From contig CAWBJO010000009.1 in NCBI GenBank assembly GCA_963789175.1, positions 1 to 64,000 on the forward strand: 64,000 nt of DNA. The letters run 5' to 3'. The translations under genes and the position numbers were made by a program. The DNA is from CAWBJO01 sp963789175 (lineage in GTDB: Bacteria > Pseudomonadota > Alphaproteobacteria > Rhizobiales > Aestuariivirgaceae). Numbering within the stretch: the first letter of the stretch is position 1; every line of letters begins with the position of its first letter. The notes under the pieces were generated by a model that was not told where the DNA came from, ran no database searches, and worked only from the letters and a program-made list of their open reading frames with translations. This document shows positions 29,348 through 39,227 of the stretch, piece by piece.

Positions 29348-29525
29348 ACGGGCGGACCGGGACTATACCCATAGTCCGACACGACAACACTGCTCAACTC
29401 CCTAAAAGTGGCCGATATGATTGATGGCTCGATGCCGCCGAACAATGTACACTTTTCGCCCGGAACAAAGTCCGCCTACTTGACCCAGTGTCACAATCAA
29501 CGGGGCTCGTAGCGCTGGAGGGGCA

Positions 29526-30830
29526 ATGACTTCGTTGAGCTACGGCAGTGCCCGCGCCGCCCGGCTCAACCGGGACAGCGCGTTCGCAAGCGTCGAATTC
29601 GCCGTCGTCCAGGCGGCGGTATTCCTGGCACCGTTCATCGCCTTCCGTTTTTCCCAGGTCTATATCACCGCCAGTGACTGCCTGTTCCTGCTGTCCCTTG
29701 CCATGCGGATCAAGCTCGGCCTGCCGTTAAGGCCGCTCGGAAGGGTCGCGCCGCTCTGGATTGTCGGGGTGGCCCTGCTTTCGGCCGGCCTCTACCTGGG
29801 CAGCTTGATCAACGGAGACACCCAACGCGGGCTCACGTCATGGCCCAGTACCAGTTCGCCTACCTACTCCTGCCCCTGGCGCTGCTGGGCCGTTCGCCGA
29901 ACAAACCAAAAGACTAATCAAGTGCGGCGTCTGGTCGGTCGTGGTGCTGTGCCTCGTCGGGTTCTGGTTCTACTTCGCGGCACAACCAGCCCGATTACAA
30001 GCCGCTTTGGTGGTGACCGGCAATCGGCGCATGGCGTCGTTCACCGACAGCGCCAACGGACTTGCCGGCGTTACCGTATTCGCCCTGCCCCTGCTCGCCT
30101 ACCTCGCCTTCGGCGGCCACAAGAGGCACCTGGTCGCCATCGCACGCTTCATGGTCATCCTAACCGGGCTCATCCTCACCGCCTCGAACACCGGCCTCCT
30201 CACGGCCATCGCAGGCTTCGCGGTATTTCTCCTGGTCCGTAGAAGCATCCGAACGTTCGTCATCACGTCAATACTCGGGGCAGCAGCCTACTACAGCGTC
30301 GTGAACTGGGGTCATCTCTTCCTCCCGGAGACCTTCCAGCTGCGGGTCGTCACCGCACTGACGACAGGGGACGTGAACGAGTTCGGCACGTTCGCGTCGC
30401 GCTACGATCTCATCGTCGAAGCCTGGGAGATGATCGACCGGAACCTGTTCATCGGACTGGGGGCTGACCAATACCGCGTCCTGAGCATGTACGATCTTCC
30501 CGTGCACAACATGTATCTTTTGCTCGTCAACGAGGGAGGATACTCGCTCTTGTCGGATGGCTTCTGATCCAGACGGCGGCAATTGTCGCTGTTCTGAGCC
30601 AGCGGGGCCGGCCGGGCGTCGATTTGACCATTCTCGCCACGACGACGCTGGTCGCGGTGACGCTGGCATTCGCCACAGCATCCTCCCACATGTACGCGCG
30701 CTATCTCATAGTCCCGCTCCTGCTCGCCCTGAGCCCGGCTGTTGCGACCATCATGGCGACCGATGAGATGCGGCGCGGGCCACGCTCAGTCGCACCAAGC
30801 CTTGCTCAGGCGGCCAGAAGCCGCGCATAG
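29526..30830 (+). pseudogene. O-antigen ligase/Wzy-like polymerase, frameshifted
   Basis: The start ATG 29526 has a good site, ggagggg, eight bases before it. The protein is almost wholly hydrophobic, with about ten helices. The large periplasmic loop carries AWEMIDRNLFIGLGADQYRV and VHNMYLLLVNEGG, the hallmark histidine region of the O-antigen ligase/Wzy_C family. Shifts near 29835, 29905 and 30555 restore about 434 residues. The product would polymerise EPS repeat units on the periplasmic side or ligate glycan to a lipid. Together with the Wzx and ExoP-like proteins a polymerase role is more likely. The last 25 bases overlap the convergent GT4 gene. Confidence 0.8.
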
Positions 30831-31974
30831 ACCTCCGTAATCGCCGTAACGTGCTTGCCGATCCCATAGCGTTCAATGGCCGATGCGAGCGCAGTCTCGG
30901 CTAGGCATGCACGGCTCCCGGGCGAAACCAACAGCGGGATGATCGCCTCAGCGAAGGCCGCCGGATCGTCCGGGGGCACCAGAAGGCCCGTTCTCCCGTG
31001 CTCGATCGCCTCGACATTGCCGCCAGACGCCGTCGCGACGACCGAGGTGCCCAGGAGCATTGCCTCGATCAGCGTTCGACCAAAGGGCTCGTCGACGGCG
31101 GTAACGAGAAGAACGTCAAGTGCCGCGATCCATTGTTCGCCAGGGTAGCGAAAGCCCAGAACATGGACCGCGTCGTCCACCGCGCGGGCGGTCGCTCGCT
31201 CACGCACCTTGCGGTCAAGCCCGTTCAGCGCCTCCCCCGAGAAAGACAGCCCGCACATCGAGGGCAGGTGCACGCCTGCGGATTTCCGCAATCACGTCCA
31301 CACAAAGCAGAGGCCGCTTACGTTCCTGCAGGGTGCCCACATAACCAAGAACGATCGAGTCCGGTGAGCAGCCGAGCTCGGCAACCATGCGGCCTCGCGC
31401 GGCGCGGCGATCAACTGCGCGCAGCCTCGCCACGTCGAACGGACTGTGAACGACCGTGCAGCGGGCAGCAGCGACCCCCCGGGGCGACGCGAAATTCGAA
31501 ACGGCCACGATCTCATCGGCGAGTACAGGCGCGAACCATCGCAGCCCGAAGGCTTTGGATCCGCGCGATGATGCCAAAGATGCCTTGCGCGCGCCACACG
31601 TGCCGCGAATCCCCATGTAACGTGCACGCGGCCGTCGTTGGTATGAACGATGGCTACGTTCCGATCCTTTATGTAGCGGATCAGGGGCGGGATGCCGCGC
31701 AGGACACGCAGGCCGGATGCAATTCGACGCGCGACCAGATTGGGCGGCAAAATGGCTCCTTCCCCAAGATCAACGACGTCGAACGGAATTTCCTCTTTGT
31801 TCAGCAGGAAAGCAAGCGGTCCTCGCCCGTCCTGCAGGACGATCAACGGTGTGAAGCGACGTAATCTAGATTGCGGATCAGGCCCAGCGCAGACAGATGG
31901 CTGCCACCCACCCGGTCACCGACGAACGGGAAACAGATCACGTCTGGATCGCCCGTTTGCGCCGCTGTCGTCAT
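30806..31974 (-). pseudogene. GT4-family glycosyltransferase, frameshifted
   Basis: The ATG at 31974 overlaps the formyltransferase stop (ATGA). The N-terminus reads MTTAAQTGDPDVICFPFVGDR, then GGSHLSALGLIRNLD with the glycine-rich acceptor loop. A shift near 31850 leads to VLQDGRGPLAFLLNKEEIPF and NVAIVHTNDGRVHVTWGFAAR. Shifts near 31600 and 31290 lead to the donor domain, with EPFGRTLIEAMLLGTSVVA (E-x7-E) and EHGRTGLLVPPDDPAAFAEA. Repaired length is about 390 residues. It is likely a retaining transferase for EPS assembly. Donor and acceptor are unknown. It shares an operon with the formyltransferase and Wzx. Confidence 0.8.
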
Positions 31975-32894
31975 GGGTCCTGGACCTGGCGCCGCCCCAG
32001 CCTGACATGTCGCGGAGGTCTCCGCCCCCCCGGCATGCGCCAGCGACGCACTTCGAGGCATTCCCCATCGCCGCACAGCACCACGAAGCCGCCCGGCGTA
32101 TCGTCCTGAACATGGCCCGCCAATCCGATGTACCGGCCTGAACCGACAAAGGCGACTGCGTCGTCGATAAACAGAAGTTACGTCGCACTCGGTGAATGCG
32201 CCGGGATAGGGCTCGCCGACGGCGCGGATCAGGCGCAGGATGCCGGTTGCGGGCGCGCCCCAGTCGACGACCCCGTCCCCAGGGGTGCGCTTTGCGCAGT
32301 AGGTCGCCTTGCTGTGATCCTGCGGAAGCCGGGGCGCCGTGCCTTGAGCGATCAGCCCCACGGCCTGGGGAACCATCTCTTTCAAGTTCGCCGTGTGCTT
32401 GTCGTACAGCGAGCGCGCCGTCTCGCTCGGCGCAACCGGAAAAGCGCGCTGCAGAAGAATGTCACCTGATTCCGTTCCCGCATCCATCCAGAAGAGCGTC
32501 GAGCCCGTTTGCGTTTCTCCCTTGAGAATAGTCCAGGGAATGACGGCCCTTCCCCTGAAACGTGGCAGCAGGGCCGGATGAAAGCCGACGCACCCCAGTC
32601 GCGGAATGGATCGAAATGCCTGGCCGCAGATCTGGGACCAGCCAAGGACGAGGCACAAGTCCGGCCGGGCGGCACGGAGGGCGGACAAAGTCGGTTCGGA
32701 GTTGATAGCGGTCGTAAGGACGATTTCGGCGCCGGCCCGGCGCGCGGGCGTGGCGACGTCGGCGAAATCGGAGTGGCGATCGGCCGCTTCGGGCGGAAGC
32801 GTCAGCACAACGGAGGGGGCGTTGCCGGAGGCAACAAGCGCCCCTCCAAAGCTACGGTCGTTCCCTGAACGGTACCGACCAGGGCTATTCGCAT
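31971..32894 (-). pseudogene. Formyltransferase of the methionyl-tRNA/sugar formyltransferase fold, frameshifted
   Basis: Begins MRIALVGTVQGTTVALEG at 32894. A shift near 32840 continues ALVASGNAPSVVLTLPPEA. The core has GCVGFHPALLPRFRGRAVI and MDAGTESGDILLQ, the histidine and aspartate of formyl transfer from 10-formyl-tetrahydrofolate. The C-terminal part, after a shift near 32190, ends at 31971 and contains FVVLCGDGECLEVRRWRM, like a Formyl_trans_C domain. About 307 residues. The location between a flippase and a GT4 suggests a sugar N-formyltransferase working on an amino sugar. A duplicate of translation Fmt is less likely but not excluded. Confidence 0.75.
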
Positions 32895-34306
32895 AGCAGC
32901 AACGGCCCGCGCCTGGAGTGCGGCCCGAGTGGAAAGGCCATCCTCACCGAGGTTACCACCGCATTTCTTGCGGCTTCACGTGTATGATGCAGGAAAAGCC
33001 GCAGACAACCGAAGACGAGAGTGATGTTGAAAAGGACATGCGCCATGCTCGCGCCCAGGGCGTCGAACATTCGGACGGCTGGCACCAAGATGAAAGAACC
33101 AAAACTCCCCAGCAGGGTCACGCGAACAAGAGCCGAATCCTCGCCCATGCTAAGCAGCGCGGGACTGAAAATGGATCCGCTAAAAAACAGCGCCGCCGCA
33201 ATGGCCTGCACGATCACAAGTGGCGTCGCCGGCGCGAAGGAATTGCCGAAGAAAAAACGGATGAGCGGCTCGCCGAAGAACCATAGAAACGCCAGTGCGA
33301 GGACGGTAATCGAAAGGAGCAAGAAGTTGATTCCGAAGACGACGCGTCGAAACCGCGCAATCTCACCCCGGGCCCACAGTCTCGCAATCTCCGGGTAGAT
33401 CGTCTGCTGTACCGGCTTGCTTATCTTCGTCGCGAGCAGGCCAACCCGTTTGGCCAGCTGATAAAAGCCCGCCGACGCTGGACCAAGAAGACCCCCGACA
33501 ATCAGCGTATCAAACCTGAGCGTGCTGTTGCGCGCCACCACATTGAGATTCGCATTGAATATGAATGCGAACAGTCCCGCATTCTCTCTGGTGACACCGT
33601 TGAGCGGAACCTTCCAGAAGTCGCCGTGCCCCTGGCGCTGCAGCTCGCGCAAGGCCAGCACGAGCGGGACGAGGTGATCGGCAACCTGACTGATCATCAA
33701 TAAGGTGACGAACGCCCACAGACCGCCGGAGAAGAACCAGATGCCGGCTGCGATGATCAGCCTCACGATCGACAGGACAACCGTGGTGCGGGCCAGCATG
33801 TCGAAGCGATCGAAGAGTTGGAGCACAGCAACCGCCGTGGACGACACAGAGAAAACCAGGGTGGCTGCAAAGGCAACGAGCATCGTCTGCTGCCCGGCAT
33901 CAAAATTGAGAAACCCCGCCGCCGCCCCGGCCGCCAGAATTGCAACCAAGGCTGCGAAGCAGCCTCCCGCAAGATCGCAGAGAAGAGAGAATTTGATCGC
34001 ACGGCGAAACACGACCGGTCTGTTCCTCTCCAGGGCCTCGGTGCCGTATTTCAGCACGGCCTGCCCCGTCTCGAACCGCAGAAAGAGATCGACGGCCCGC
34101 ACATAGGACTCAACGAGGGCGAGAATCCCCAGTCCGACGGGTCCCAAAGCACGGGCGGTTACGGCAAGGATGACGATGTTGGCGCCGGTAACGATTGCAT
34201 TGGCCGAGAAGAGGTAAGTGAGATTGCGGGCGACCCGGCGCGAAAAATCGTCAGCTAGAGCGGCGCGCCAGCGTCTGCTTATTTCTGTTGCTATCGGCAC
34301 TCGCAC
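32885..34306 (-). CDS. Wzx-type oligosaccharide flippase
   Basis: 473 residues and intact, unlike most neighbours. It has twelve or more hydrophobic helices, a polar N-terminus (MRVPIATEISRRWRAAL) and an early helix region with NLTYLFSANAIVTGANIVILA. ARALGPVGLGILALVESYVR is the conserved loop of the polysaccharide transporter family. It would move the lipid-linked EPS repeat unit across the inner membrane. The stop overlaps the formyltransferase start by ten bases, so Wzx is the first gene of a three-gene operon, Wzx, formyltransferase, GT4. The last about 20 residues are unusually basic and may be altered. Confidence 0.92.
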   Translation of the reverse strand: MRVPIATEISRRWRAALADDFSRRVARNLTYLFSANAIVTGANIVILAVTARALGPVGLGILALVESYVRAVDLFLRFETGQAVLKYGTEALERNRPVVFRRAIKFSLLCDLAGGCFAALVAILAAGAAAGFLNFDAGQQTMLVAFAATLVFSVSSTAVAVLQLFDRFDMLARTTVVLSIVRLIIAAGIWFFSGGLWAFVTLLMISQVADHLVPLVLALRELQRQGHGDFWKVPLNGVTRENAGLFAFIFNANLNVVARNSTLRFDTLIVGGLLGPASAGFYQLAKRVGLLATKISKPVQQTIYPEIARLWARGEIARFRRVVFGINFLLLSITVLALAFLWFFGEPLIRFFFGNSFAPATPLVIVQAIAAALFFSGSIFSPALLSMGEDSALVRVTLLGSFGSFILVPAVRMFDALGASMAHVLFNITLVFGCLRLFLHHTREAARNAVVTSVRMAFPLGPHSRRGPLLLCE

Positions 34307-34504
34307 CCTCTGGTCGAGAAGTTGTGCATTGGCGTCGTTCCGACTGGGAATTTAGGACACCGCGTGACCGGAGTTGTAGTTTTCTCGAAAAGGGTTGACA
34401 AGAGGAACTGCCAAAATCGTTCCTTGCGTCCTCCCCTAACTTTGCTCGCGAATGTAAGGAATTCACCCTAACCTCATGTTTTCGTTGGACTTGAGAAGGT
34501 ACTG
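34307..34504. other. Divergent intergenic region upstream of Wzx and the deacetylase
   Basis: Contains a TTGACA hexamer near 34395 without a matching -10 at normal distance, and a C/T-rich stretch before the deacetylase start. Nothing else was recognised. Confidence 0.3.
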
Positions 34505-35590
34505 TTGACCTCCGTCATGCCACGTCTATCGTGCTTCGTCATGATGGGACCGGGCAAAAGCGAGGCGGCGATCGCAGCGACCTGCCCTGCGCTGGGGATT
34601 TCCCTCGACTTCGAGCTCGCCTGGGGCATGGAGACCGCGCAGGCGCTGCACGGGTACCGCGCCAATATCGAGGGCGCGCGCATAGCCATTCCGAAAATGC
34701 TCGACCTCTTCGGGCGCTACAACGTCATCAACTGCACCTGGGCGACCGTCGGGCTCCCTCTTCTTCTGACCGAGGGGACACGCTGCTTGACTATCTGCCT
34801 AGCCTTCGGCCCCAATATCGTCAGCCCGGACTTTCGGCCTATGAACGGATTCCCGATCTTGGTCGCAACGAGGCTGAGGATCCACTGCATTTCGGGCTGT
34901 CGCTCATACGCCAGATCAGCGACCGCCCGGGACAGGAAGTCGCCTGCCACACTTTCTCGCACTACGACCGCCCTCGAGGATGGGACTGGCCGCCCAACGC
35001 TTCCGTGCCGACCTGCTCGCCGCTCAAGCGGCGGCGTCCCGCATCGGGGCGCGCCTCAAGAGCCTCGTCTTCCCGCGCAATCAAGTTCAAGGGAGCTACC
35101 TGCATCTCTGCCGGGAAGCGGGATTTGAAGCTTTCCGCGGCAATCCCGACTCGTGGCTTCATCGGGGCCGAAGCCGCAGCAATGAAAACCGATGGCGTCG
35201 CGCGATCCGTCTTGCGGACAGCTACGTGCCGGTGTCCGGCGAACATTCCTTCGGCACGCCGGAGCCCAGGCAGGCCTTGTGAACGTCCCGGCGAGCATTT
35301 TCGCGAGGCCGGTACGAGACCGAGAAGGCCGGCTCCTCGACATCCGGCTTGCTCGCATCAAGCGATCGATGACGCGCGCCGCAAAAGCCCGTCGCAACAT
35401 CCATCTCTGGTGGGTCCGCAATTTCGGCCGCAATACCGATCACAACCTGGATATGCTGCGACAGCTACTCGACCACTATCAGATCTTGGCCGGAGACTAC
35501 GGCCTGCGGTCACTGACAATGGGCGAGCTTGCCATTGAGGCGGCTACCGCGGCCCCCGCCGCCGACATGCCTGACCGCCCGCGGGCAATT
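34505..35590 (+). pseudogene. Polysaccharide deacetylase (NodB-homology), frameshifted
   Basis: The start is TTG 34505 or ATG 34517. LGISLDFELAWG carries the metal-binding aspartate of the NodB fold. After a shift near 34750 follow LRPQYRQPGLSAYERIPDLG and QEVACHTFSHYD, the H-x3-H metal motif. Then come shifts near 34975 and 35290 (LKSLVFPRNQVQGSYLHLCR; NIHLWWVRNFGRNTDHNLDML). The total is about 360 residues, with a long C-terminal part typical of XrtA-type polysaccharide deacetylases. These enzymes remove acetyl groups from HexNAc residues of the polymer or its precursor. The gene is followed immediately by a GT4. Confidence 0.75.
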
Positions 35591-35592
35591 CG

Positions 35593-36670
35593 ATGCTCAT
35601 GCACCTCATCACCGACTTTGCCGGTAAAGGCGGAGCCCAGACAATGCTGGCACGCCTACTCCATGCGTCGGGAAACGAGCGGACGTCGCCGAGTCGCTCA
35701 CCGGCGTTTCTGAATACTACCGGAAAGTGATCGACAATCCGCATGTCACCTTCGTAACGGAAGGGCGTCGGCTACGCTTGGCACTACCCGCGATGCTCGC
35801 CGGCATCGGGCGGACATTCGCCGCGAAAGACCGGCAGCCATCGTCTGCTGGATGTATCATGCGATGGTGGCCGGGTCGCTGATGGCGGCTGCTACAGCAC
35901 CGAGGACACCAATCTACTGGAATGTCCGACAATCTCTCGACGATATCGACTCCCTCTCCGGCAGCACCAGGGCCGCGTTGCGGGCGGCACGCTTTCTGTC
36001 CTGGCTCCCGCGGGGATCATCTACAATTCCCACAGGGGCATGGCGCTGCACCAAGCCCACGGTTACCGGAACCGCAATTCGATCGTGATTGGCAACGGCT
36101 TCGAGCTACCGGCCTATATCCCAGCCGAGCCTCGTCCCCCCAGCCGGTTCGGAATAGCCGGTAGACTTCATCCGCAAAAGGACTACGAAACCTTCTTTCG
36201 CGGCGCAGCGAAGGTGGCGATGGGCATCCCACGGCCCGCTTCATTGCGGCGGGTGCAGGCTTGACGAAGGAAAATCCAGAAATCATCCAAATGCTGACTT
36301 CGGCGGAATTTCCGCTCGTCCGCATCGAACTGCGCGGCGAAATGGATGATATGAGGCTGTTCTACAATGAGATTGAGGTGCTCGTATTATTCTCGGACCG
36401 AAGGATATTCCCAATGTCATCGCCGAGGCGATGGGACACGGTAAGCCGGTAGTCACGACGGATGTCGGAGATGCCGCCATTGTGGCCGGCGATGCGGGCT
36501 ATGTCGTGTGAGCGCGCGATCCGGAAGCGCTCGCAGATGCAATGCGGAGGATGCTGGCACCCAGCGGAAAAGACTATGCACGACTCTCCGAGCCTGCACG
36601 GGAACGAGTTGAGCGCGAATATTCTCTTTCATCGGTCATCGCCCGCTACCGCTCATTCCTGAACTCGTAG
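35593..36670 (+). pseudogene. GT4-family glycosyltransferase with frameshifts and an in-frame TGA
   Basis: ATG 35593, MLMHLITDFAGKGGAQTML, is the N-terminal loop. A shift near 35670 leads to AIVCWMYHAMVAGSLMAAA and PIYWNVRQSLDDIDS. Shifts near 36020, 36230 and 36390 lead to RFGIAGRLHPQKDYETFF, FNEIEVLVL-like strands and VIAEAMGHGKPVVTTDVGDA, the C-terminal donor-site glutamate region. Near 36509 the codon after GYVV is TGA, before ARDPEALADAMRRML, where most relatives have an ordinary amino acid. Repaired length is about 358 residues. A sugar transferase for the EPS, acceptor unknown. Confidence 0.75.
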
Positions 36671-36791
36671 CTCCGAACATCCGGCTATAACTGGCAAAAA
36701 GTCTTAGAGCAGCCCCGAACTAGTCACAATTGCGCCCTTTCCGTTTGTTTCTAAGTCAAAGAAGCGGCAGTTGTAATCTCGGGGAACTGAC

Positions 36792-37514
36792 ATGATCCGT
36801 CCAACAAGTCTTGCCGCGGCCTCTGCACTCACTCTCATGTTCTTCGTGCCAGGGTCGCCCGTCGCTGCCGATCCGGTCGTCATCGATCCAACCGTCTCCA
36901 ATTTTGGGCGCAATGCCTCCGCGGGCACGTCAGCCCGTCCCCCGACCGTACTTCGGTCAAACAACTTCAACCGGGTCGTTTCGGCAGCGGAAACGGTAGC
37001 ACTAGCGACGACGTCCGCAGAAGCAGGGCCGGCGCCTGCAGCGTTGTCGGCCCCCACGACTTCCACGACCCTGGTTCAGCAGCTGACCTCCTATCTTGCG
37101 TCATCGCGCTGGGCCGAACAGGCGTGGCCCGACGAGACCTATCACAGGTATCGCAGCGACGAACTCGAGGAGGATCTGGCGCGCGCCATAGCGGCCGAAG
37201 CGGCGGGCAGTCCGCTGTCCCCGATCCTGAAGGAGGACGTTACTGTCGCGCCAGTAAGGGTGACGTTGCGGGGTGAACCCGATCCTGCAAACACTCCTGA
37301 TGCCTCTCCGCCTTCCTCCGGAGGAGATGACGGAGCTACCGGTGGTGATGGCGGCGAGGCGACTCCGGGTGGTGATGGCGGCGACGGCGACACCGGTGGT
37401 GATGGCGGCGACGGCGACACCGGCGGTGATGGCGGCGACGGCGACTCCGGTGATGAGGGTGGCGATAGTGGCGGCGGCGGCGGTGACCGTCGCGATGGCC
37501 AGACCGGCGACTGA
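36792..37514 (+). CDS. Secreted Gly/Asp-repeat protein of unknown function
   Basis: 240 residues, unbroken. A signal peptide (MIRPTSLAAASALTLMFF, then VPGSPVAAD with a likely A-x-A cleavage) is followed by an Ala/Thr/Ser-rich part, a charged helix (YHRYRSDELEEDLARAIAAE) and a short beta-like part. The last about 70 residues consist of GGDGGDGDT-type nonapeptides and a GGDSGGGGGD end. The repeats are strongly acidic and could bind calcium, but they differ from RTX nonapeptides (no L/I-x-G-G-x-G-x-D core). Not recognised as a family. The position next to the export protein ExoF suggests an exported matrix component, which is inference. Confidence 0.6.
   Translation: MIRPTSLAAASALTLMFFVPGSPVAADPVVIDPTVSNFGRNASAGTSARPPTVLRSNNFNRVVSAAETVALATTSAEAGPAPAALSAPTTSTTLVQQLTSYLASSRWAEQAWPDETYHRYRSDELEEDLARAIAAEAAGSPLSPILKEDVTVAPVRVTLRGEPDPANTPDASPPSSGGDDGATGGDGGEATPGGDGGDGDTGGDGGDGDTGGDGGDGDSGDEGGDSGGGGGDRRDGQTGD
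37341..37448 (+). repeat. Four 27-bp tandem repeats in the Gly/Asp protein gene
   Basis: Units begin at 37341, 37368, 37395 and 37422, each 27 bases with few differences. They encode GGDGGEATP, GGDGGDGDT twice, and GGDGGDGDS. The near identity at DNA level suggests recent expansion, and such arrays often change length between strains. Confidence 0.9.
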
Positions 37515-37584
37515 GGAGTTCCCGGCGACGAACCCTCCTGACCTTCAACAGGCGCTTCATTTTTGACGTGAAGATTTAATCAAT

Positions 37585-37616
37585 CGCCTCGCCATCCTAG
37601 ATCCAGTGGCGAGGCG
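37585..37616. terminator. Strong inverted repeat between convergent genes
   Basis: Ten-base perfect arms (cgcctcgcca/tggcgaggcg) around a 12-base loop lie between the Gly/Asp protein stop (37514) and the ExoF stop (37647). GC-rich stem and position suit a bidirectional terminator, although neither side has a clear T run. Confidence 0.5.
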
Positions 37617-37646
37617 GCAGCATTCCGCCCCTAATCCTGCGATACA

Positions 37647-38896
37647 TTACTGCTGAAGCGTGTTCGGCGTGGTCGACTTGCCGAGCGACACGAACACGAC
37701 GTCCCCAGGTGTCAAGAGCGTGACATTGGAAACGGGCAACTCGTCGAGTCCCGACTTCGTGCGGCGCCTGATCTTGTAGTCGACCGAAATCTCCGGAGTT
37801 TCTTGCGCCGCTTCGGCCATAAGATTGGAAACGAGGTACAGCTGCTCTTCCAGAGATTGCCGCGTCGCAATGAACTTGGCGATCTCGTCCTCGCGCTCCT
37901 TAAGGCTGGTAAGCGCATCCTTCTTCCGGATTTCTTCCAGCTGGATAAACGTCCCGCTTCATAGTGCTGATCTGCTGGCGCGTGTTGGAAACCTCGAATA
38001 GGTCGACAGCAGGCGGCTCTCGTCGGTCGTGAGCTGCCGCTGCAGCTCCGAAACCTCGTTCGCGACTGTAAGGCCCTTCTTGAACAATGCGCTAATTCTT
38101 TCGATTTGCTCCTTCGTGGCCTGAACGTTTTGCTGCTGATTGGTCACGAGCTGCTCAAGGATGTCGATCTGGCGTTCGGCTTCTACGATGGCGTCGCCCA
38201 GAAGCTTCTTCGGGTGTCGAACGCCTGTTGCTCAATAGCCACAACGCTCTCGCCGACTTTGTGCAGCTGGCGGGCAAGGACCTCACTAAGCATCGGACGT
38301 GCCCGCTCGGTATGTCGGCATCAGAAATGGTCACTGAATTCTTCAGCTTAGCGGCGGCCTGGGCCGCCAGATCGCTTCGCGAGTAAGCTCAGCGTTAACC
38401 CCGTCCAGTTCGCCCTTGAGCCGGGTCCGCGTCACGACCCTGTCTTCCGTGGTCGTCGAGATGGTCAACGGACCTCCCGCAAGCCCGACCGCCTGTTCAA
38501 CCGTTAGCAGGGGCTGAAAGGAAACGCGCCGGGTGATTTGACCTCACCCAGAACGTAAATAGGCCGGAAAGTCACGACCGAGAAGCCTACTTCGCATCAA
38601 CCAGCAGATCGCGGTCCAGAAGACTTTTGCGCAGGAAGGCGAGTGCGTCCGAGGCGTAGAGGCCCGGAACGGGCACTGACCGAGAAGCGGACCTGGAACG
38701 TTCCGTCACTCGCCACCGTGAGCTGACGCGGCGCATCGACGTCATCGAGGAAGTCAAATTCGACAATGTCGCCGGCATCCAGATAGTAGTCGACGGCGGC
38801 GGCCGGCGAGGGGGTTGCAAGGCAGAAGGATCCGAAAGGTAAAATGCGATGCGGCGGTTGCCAGTCGTCGTTTCAGCGCCTGGTTTTCAGCTTCAT
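37647..38896 (-). pseudogene. ExoF-like polysaccharide export protein, frameshifted
   Basis: An ATG at 38896 (MKLKTRR) is the likely start. After a shift comes ATPSPAAAVDYYLDAGDIVEF, the beginning of the polysaccharide-export (Wza) domain, and then YVLGEVKSPGAFPFQPLLTV, an SLBB-type region. The rest lies in several frames and includes a long coiled coil (NVQATKEQIERISALFKKGLT). The C-terminal part reads IRRRTKSGLDELPVSNVTL, and the end TPGDVVFVSLG precedes the stop at 37647. Total about 416 residues, the size of ExoF. This domain order (export domain, coiled coil, second beta domain) is that of ExoF-type periplasmic proteins linking the co-polymerase to the outer membrane. At least four frameshifts. 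Confidence 0.75.
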
Positions 38897-39227
38897 TTTT
38901 CGGACCCTGCCGATCTCAATCATTATTGTTCTCTTTCCGCGCTATCTTCGTTGGAGACCAGACATACTCCCGCCGCGGGAAGCAGAAATCAACCCTCGTG
39001 CCCCAGGGTCGGCGGAGATGCCGCCAACCAGGCTCCGGCGCCACCCACTGGTTCCATCACGCTTAATACCGATCGCCCGCAATAATTTGCGCCTCAAGTT
39101 AACCGTATTTCGTTCGTTCCCGTCGATATCTCGAGGAGAGTTGGCGGAAACGCGCCCGCCGTTACACAATGGCCGGATGCATTACGCGGCAGGCTTGAAA
39201 GGGGACGGATGCATCCTCACGAAACTG

